A DNA stretch of 64,000 nucleotides from Micromonospora rhizosphaerae (GTDB lineage: Bacteria > Actinomycetota > Actinomycetes > Mycobacteriales > Micromonosporaceae), in contig NZ_FMHV01000002.1 in NCBI RefSeq assembly GCF_900091465.1, forward strand, positions 1,426,001-1,490,000. The letters run 5' to 3'. Shown here piece by piece: positions 60,901 through 64,000 of this stretch; positions within the stretch are counted from its first letter, which is position 1; each line of letters starts with the position of its first letter. The position numbers and the translations under genes were made by a program. The notes beneath the pieces were generated by a model. That model saw nothing but the letters and a program-made list of their open reading frames with translations. It was not told the DNA's origin and did no database searches.

Positions 60901-60932
60901 CAACGGGAACATCGCAGCGTTACTTCCCGTTG
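60901..60932. promoter_or_regulatory. HxlR operator-like inverted repeat
   Basis: Nine-base arms CAACGGGAA (60901-60909) and TTCCCGTTG (60924-60932), 14-base spacer, in the middle of the divergent region. Likely binding site for the adjacent HxlR dimer. Confidence 0.65.
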
Positions 60933-60965
60933 GAGAGTAGGCACCTTGAAGTTTGTCACGCACTG

Positions 60966-61334
60966 ATGGAGAGTGAACAGGTGAAGGCCGACCCGTTCAA
61001 CCGCAACTGCGGCAGCCGCCAGGTCATCGACCGGATCGGTGACCGTTGGAGTGTCCTGATCGTGCTCGCCCTCGCGCACGGCGAGCAGCGCTACGGCGAG
61101 TTGGCCCAGCGCATCGACGGGGTGAGCCAGAAGATGCTCACCCAGACCCTGCGTGGTCTGGAGCGCGACGGGATCGTCACCCGGACGGTGCACGCCAGCG
61201 TCCCGCCCCGGGTGGACTACGCGCTGACCGACCTCGGGCGAAGCCTGCTCGACCTGGTCGCCGGCATGGAGGCGTGGGCGACCACCCACCTCGGCGAGGT
61301 GGAAGCCGCCCGGGCCCGCTACGACGCCCGCTGA
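60966..61334 (+). CDS. HxlR family transcriptional regulator
   Basis: 122-aa winged-helix regulator. FNRNCGSRQVIDRIGDRWSV at the N-terminus has the family's single conserved Cys. RYGELAQRIDGVSQKMLTQT is the recognition helix, followed by the wing VHASVPPRVDYALTDLG. Many relatives sense quinones or aldehydes through that Cys. Divergent from the NmrA-type reductase. Confidence 0.93.
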   Translation: MESEQVKADPFNRNCGSRQVIDRIGDRWSVLIVLALAHGEQRYGELAQRIDGVSQKMLTQTLRGLERDGIVTRTVHASVPPRVDYALTDLGRSLLDLVAGMEAWATTHLGEVEAARARYDAR

Positions 61335-61390
61335 GGGACTTCGCGCACCTGGCGCGATCGATGCCGACGGGGTAGGAACAGCCCATCCCC

Positions 61391-61630
61391 TTGGCGCCCG
61401 CGCCGGCCTCGGCCGCGCCGCCCGACGCCGACGAGGACTGGTCGAACCAGTGGGCGGTCTCCCAGGCCTCGCCGATGCGCCGGGTGCCCATCCGGGGCAT
61501 CCTCTGGCTGGAGCCCCGCAACGGCGGCTACTCCAGCGGCGGCTACATCGCCGACTCCAAGGTCGACGGCATCACCATCAACGGCTCACAGCAGCAGTGG
61601 CTGACCCGGGACAGCGAGCTCGGCGGCGAC
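61391..61630 (+). pseudogene. Truncated secreted glycoside-hydrolase-like fragment
   Basis: Frame with GILWLEPRNGGYSSGGYIAD then SKVDGITINGSQQQWLTRDS matches the middle of large secreted actinobacterial pectate-lyase-superfold or coagulation-factor-5/8-type proteins (GGFIADSKV...GSQQQW). No signal peptide or remaining domains are present, and the frame falls into non-protein sequence after DSELGG. The interval 61335-61702 has no other gene. Confidence 0.6.
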
Positions 61631-61702
61631 GGCCGCCGTCGTGTCCGGGCTCGCTTCCCACTCCGCCGGCCACCCCCGTGCCGGCCGGCGGGACCCGCGT
61701 CG

Positions 61703-62299
61703 TCAGCCGGGAATCTGCTCGGCGTGCGTGATGACCTGGTCGATCAGGCCGTACTCGCGGGCCTGCTCGGCGGTGAACCACCGGTCCCGGTCCCAGTCGC
61801 GCTGGATCTCGTCCAGCGCTCGGCCGCTGTGCTCGGCGATCAGCTGCTGCATCGTCCGCTTCACGTGCAGCATGTTCTCCGCCTGGATGGTGATGTCGGC
61901 GGCCGTGCCGCCCATCCCGCCCGACGGCTGGTGCATCATGATCCGCGAGTGCGGGAGCGCGAAGCGCTTCCCGGCCGCCCCCGCGCAGAGCAGGAACTGC
62001 CCCATCGAGCCGGCGAGCCCGAGCGCCAGGGTGGCCACGTCGTTCTTGACGTAACGCATGGTGTCGTAGACGGCCATGCCCGCGCTGACCGAGCCGCCCG
62101 GCGAGTTGATGTAGAGGAAGATGTCCCGCTTGGGGTCCTCGGCCGCGAGCAGCAGGATCTGCGCGCAGATCTGGTTCGCCGTGGCGTCGGTGACCTCGGT
62201 GCCGAGGAAGATGATGCGTTCCTTGAGCAACCGCTCGAAGACCTGGTCACCGAAGGACTGCTGCCCGCCGTCCAGCATCCGAATGTCGTACCCGATCAT
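61703..62299 (-). CDS. clpP: ATP-dependent Clp protease proteolytic subunit
   Basis: 198-aa serine peptidase that forms the ClpP barrel with ClpX/ClpC. Triad: Ser98 in LGLAGSMGQFLL, His123 in RIMMHQPSGG and Asp172 in DRDRWF. The usual GLAASMG is GLAGSMG here. It is one of several ClpP copies actinomycetes have; it stands alone, not with a second clpP or clpX. A ClgR-type regulator follows upstream on the same strand 136 bases away. Confidence 0.95.
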   Translation of the reverse strand: MIGYDIRMLDGGQQSFGDQVFERLLKERIIFLGTEVTDATANQICAQILLLAAEDPKRDIFLYINSPGGSVSAGMAVYDTMRYVKNDVATLALGLAGSMGQFLLCAGAAGKRFALPHSRIMMHQPSGGMGGTAADITIQAENMLHVKRTMQQLIAEHSGRALDEIQRDWDRDRWFTAEQAREYGLIDQVITHAEQIPG

Positions 62300-62435
62300 C
62301 GCGACCGCCCTCCCACGCTGCCGGCGGGCGACGGACCGCCCGGGGAACCGGCGGTCTCCAGCCTCCGGCGGGCGTCGGTCACGGGCCCAGCGATTCTGCC
62401 TGCGGCAGATCGGCCGTGGGCAGAACCCGGCCGGG

Positions 62436-63089
62436 CTACGCGGCGGTCAGCCGCCGTCGGCCCGGCCGGCCCCGCCTGCGGGCCAGCGCCTTCGCAGTAC
62501 GCGGTCGGGGGCGCCCGGCCGGTGCGGAGGGGATCAGCCGGATGCGCAGGCCGACCCCGCCGAGCGACGGCCCCAGGTGCGGCGCTGCCCCGCCCACGGA
62601 CAGGACGGGCTCGCCGATGCCCAGGCTCGGCCCGCCGACGTGGCGCGAGCGCCCGCCTGCGTCGCCCACCCGGAGCAGGCGGTCGCCCGCGTTCAGGCTC
62701 AGGCCGCACACGTGCGGCGTCACCGCGTCCACTTGCGGCGCCGAGCCGTCCGGGTGGAAGCCGATCCGCAGGCGCGGACCGGCGGCGTCGGCCCGGGCGG
62801 CCGGCACCCGTTCGAGCCGAGCCAGGCTCACCCCGGACGTCGCGGGGACCCGCCGCTCGACCCGGCGCAGCTCGTCGCGGGCCTCTTCCAGCAGGTCGGA
62901 GAGGTTGAGCCCGAGCGCCCGGCAGATCGCCGCGAGCACCTCGGAGGAGGCCTCCTTGCGGCCGCGTTCCACCTCTGACAGGTAGGGCAGCGACACCCCG
63001 GCCGCCGCCGCCACCTCGCGCAACGTGCGGCCCTGCCGCAGCCGCACCCGCCGCAGCACCCCGCCGATCACCCGTCGCAGCAACGACAT
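62436..63089 (-). CDS. clgR: ClgR-type XRE transcriptional regulator
   Basis: 217-aa regulator. The N-terminal helix-turn-helix, LRQGRTLREVAAAAGVSLPY then LSEVERGRKEASSEVLAAI, and RALGLNLSDLLEEARDEL match ClgR, the activator of clp genes in actinobacteria. The C-terminal ~130 residues are an unusual Gly/Arg/Pro-rich extension ending in a basic stretch. ClgR usually ends near residue 100-130. The start at 63089 follows GAGGAGG; ATG 63128 is an alternative. Confidence 0.82.
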   Translation of the reverse strand: MSLLRRVIGGVLRRVRLRQGRTLREVAAAAGVSLPYLSEVERGRKEASSEVLAAICRALGLNLSDLLEEARDELRRVERRVPATSGVSLARLERVPAARADAAGPRLRIGFHPDGSAPQVDAVTPHVCGLSLNAGDRLLRVGDAGGRSRHVGGPSLGIGEPVLSVGGAAPHLGPSLGGVGLRIRLIPSAPAGRPRPRTAKALARRRGRPGRRRLTAA

Positions 63090-63260
63090 GCGGGCCTCCT
63101 CGCGGTCCTCGTCCTGGGAGTCCATCATGCCGCGTACGCACGCGGTGCACCGGCCCGGCCGAATCCCGTGTGCCCGGGCCGGCCGCGCTCATCGCCAGAC
63201 GAGCCGTACCCGCTATGTTGTGCTCGTGCAGGCGACGACGGAGTCGGGGCAGGACCGCCG

Positions 63261-64000
63261 GTGATCCATTTTCCCGCGCAACGGCGGGGGCCGCTCGGCG
63301 CGCTCAGTCTGCGCCTGCTCGCCGCCCTGGCCCTGGTCTTCGCCGTGGTCGCCGTGGTCTGGATCGACCGGGACGGCTACCGCGACGTCAACGAGGACGG
63401 GCTGACCCTCCTCGACTGCTTCTACTACGCGGTGGTCTCGCTCTCCACCACCGGGTACGGCGACATCACCCCGGCGGCGCCCTCGGCGCGGCTGGTGAAC
63501 GTCCTGTTCGTCACCCCGGCCCGGGTGCTCTTCCTGATCATCCTGGTCGGCACCACCCTGGAAGTCCTGACCGAGCAGTACCGGACCGGCCGTCGCCTGT
63601 CGCGGTGGAGGAGGACCGTGAAGGACCACGTCATCATCTGTGGCTACGGCACGAAGGGCCGCAGTGCGGTCTCCGCCCTGCTGGAGAACGGGCTGGAGAG
63701 GTCCCGGATCGTGGTGGTGGAGCGCAGCGGCGCGGCCCTGCGCCAGGCCACCTCGGCCGGTCTGGTCGCCATCGAGGGCTCGGCGACCCGTTCCTCAGTG
63801 CTGGAGGAGGCGCACGTCCGGACCGCCAAGGCGGTGATCATCGCGACCGACAGCGACGACGCCTCGGTGCTGGTGGCGCTGACCGTCCGGCAGCTCACCG
63901 CCGGCCAGGTCCGGATCATCGCGGCGGCACGCGAGGCGGAGAACGCACCGTTGCTCAAGCAGAGCGGCGCGCACCACGTCATCGTCTCCTCCGCCACCGC
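63261..64000 (+). CDS. Potassium channel protein with TrkA-N domain (runs off window)
   Basis: First 246 residues of a two-helix K+ channel with a regulatory RCK domain. Two helices flank the selectivity filter STTGYGDIT (about 62-70). The cytoplasmic RCK part starts KDHVIICGYGTKGRSA, a Rossmann loop for NAD or nucleotide, with IEGSATRSSVLEEA as its second half. The GTG start at 63261 follows CAGGA. The C-terminus lies beyond base 64000. Gates K+ flux in response to a ligand. Confidence 0.93.
   Translation, partial: MIHFPAQRRGPLGALSLRLLAALALVFAVVAVVWIDRDGYRDVNEDGLTLLDCFYYAVVSLSTTGYGDITPAAPSARLVNVLFVTPARVLFLIILVGTTLEVLTEQYRTGRRLSRWRRTVKDHVIICGYGTKGRSAVSALLENGLERSRIVVVERSGAALRQATSAGLVAIEGSATRSSVLEEAHVRTAKAVIIATDSDDASVLVALTVRQLTAGQVRIIAAAREAENAPLLKQSGAHHVIVSSAT

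Overview
This 64 kb window is high-GC actinobacterial DNA with GTG and TTG starts, tightly packed genes and strong GC-rich hairpin terminators. Gene content points to Micromonospora or a close relative in the Micromonosporaceae: serC, citrate synthase 2 and pdxH side by side, a DUF5941 CDP-alcohol transferase in a teichoic-acid-type cluster, ClpP next to a ClgR-type regulator, and a c-di-AMP riboswitch over a secreted cell-wall-type protein. The genus is inferred from protein style, not from a marker gene.

Layout. 1-8.3 kb is core metabolism: serC, citrate synthase, pdxH, an MFS exporter, an aldose epimerase, a nitroreductase, a glutaryl-CoA-dehydrogenase-type enzyme, and DUF4230 and PspC proteins. 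8.6-15.8 kb holds L-serine ammonia-lyase, then a four-gene polymer export and synthesis cluster: an ABC-2 permease, its ATPase, a CDP-alcohol phosphatidyltransferase fusion, and a GT2/CDP-glycerol glycerophosphotransferase fusion. 15.9-20.9 kb is carbohydrate uptake and phosphorolysis: an MsmK/UgpC-type ATPase, a hotdog protein, beta-phosphoglucomutase, and a GH65 phosphorylase overlapping it. 21-32.3 kb is mixed housekeeping and envelope: a MerR/thioredoxin pair, an AI-2E-type transporter, a C39-like secreted protease, a beta-carbonic anhydrase opposite a winged-helix regulator, a riboswitch-controlled secreted coiled-coil protein, and YibE/F. 32.5-37.7 kb is a copper island: DUF6153, DUF305, CsoR, three CsoR-box-like palindromes, CopZ, a His-rich exported protein and the CopA ATPase. 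37.9-49.8 kb has stress proteins, an ECF42-type sigma factor with its DGPF/YCII partner and a reductase, DUF2786, a methyltransferase, a STAS protein, SCP2-like plus a glycogen-debranching-type enzyme, a Ca2+/Na+ exchanger and an MFS carrier.

A clear boundary lies at tRNA-Arg(CCT), 49952-50024. From there to about 59.1 kb is a decayed accessory stretch. It holds an IS701-like fragment, a complete IS630-type element sitting exactly in the stop codon of an ltrA gene, an epimerase pseudogene between inverted repeats, GNAT, IS256, OYE and other remnants, and a few intact genes (DUF3800, TetR with its divergent membrane-protein target, an SDR). Core-like content resumes at 59.2 kb: a HAD-IIB phosphatase, an NmrA reductase opposite an HxlR regulator, ClpP, ClgR and a potassium channel cut by the window end.

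The best candidates for closer study are the IS630/ltrA stop-codon arrangement, the inverted repeats around the dead epimerase, the operator pair of the TetR unit, the copper operators and the c-di-AMP riboswitch. I did not find a convincing wholly new multigene system. The intact DUF3800 protein in the decayed island and the SCP2-debranching pair are the least explained units.
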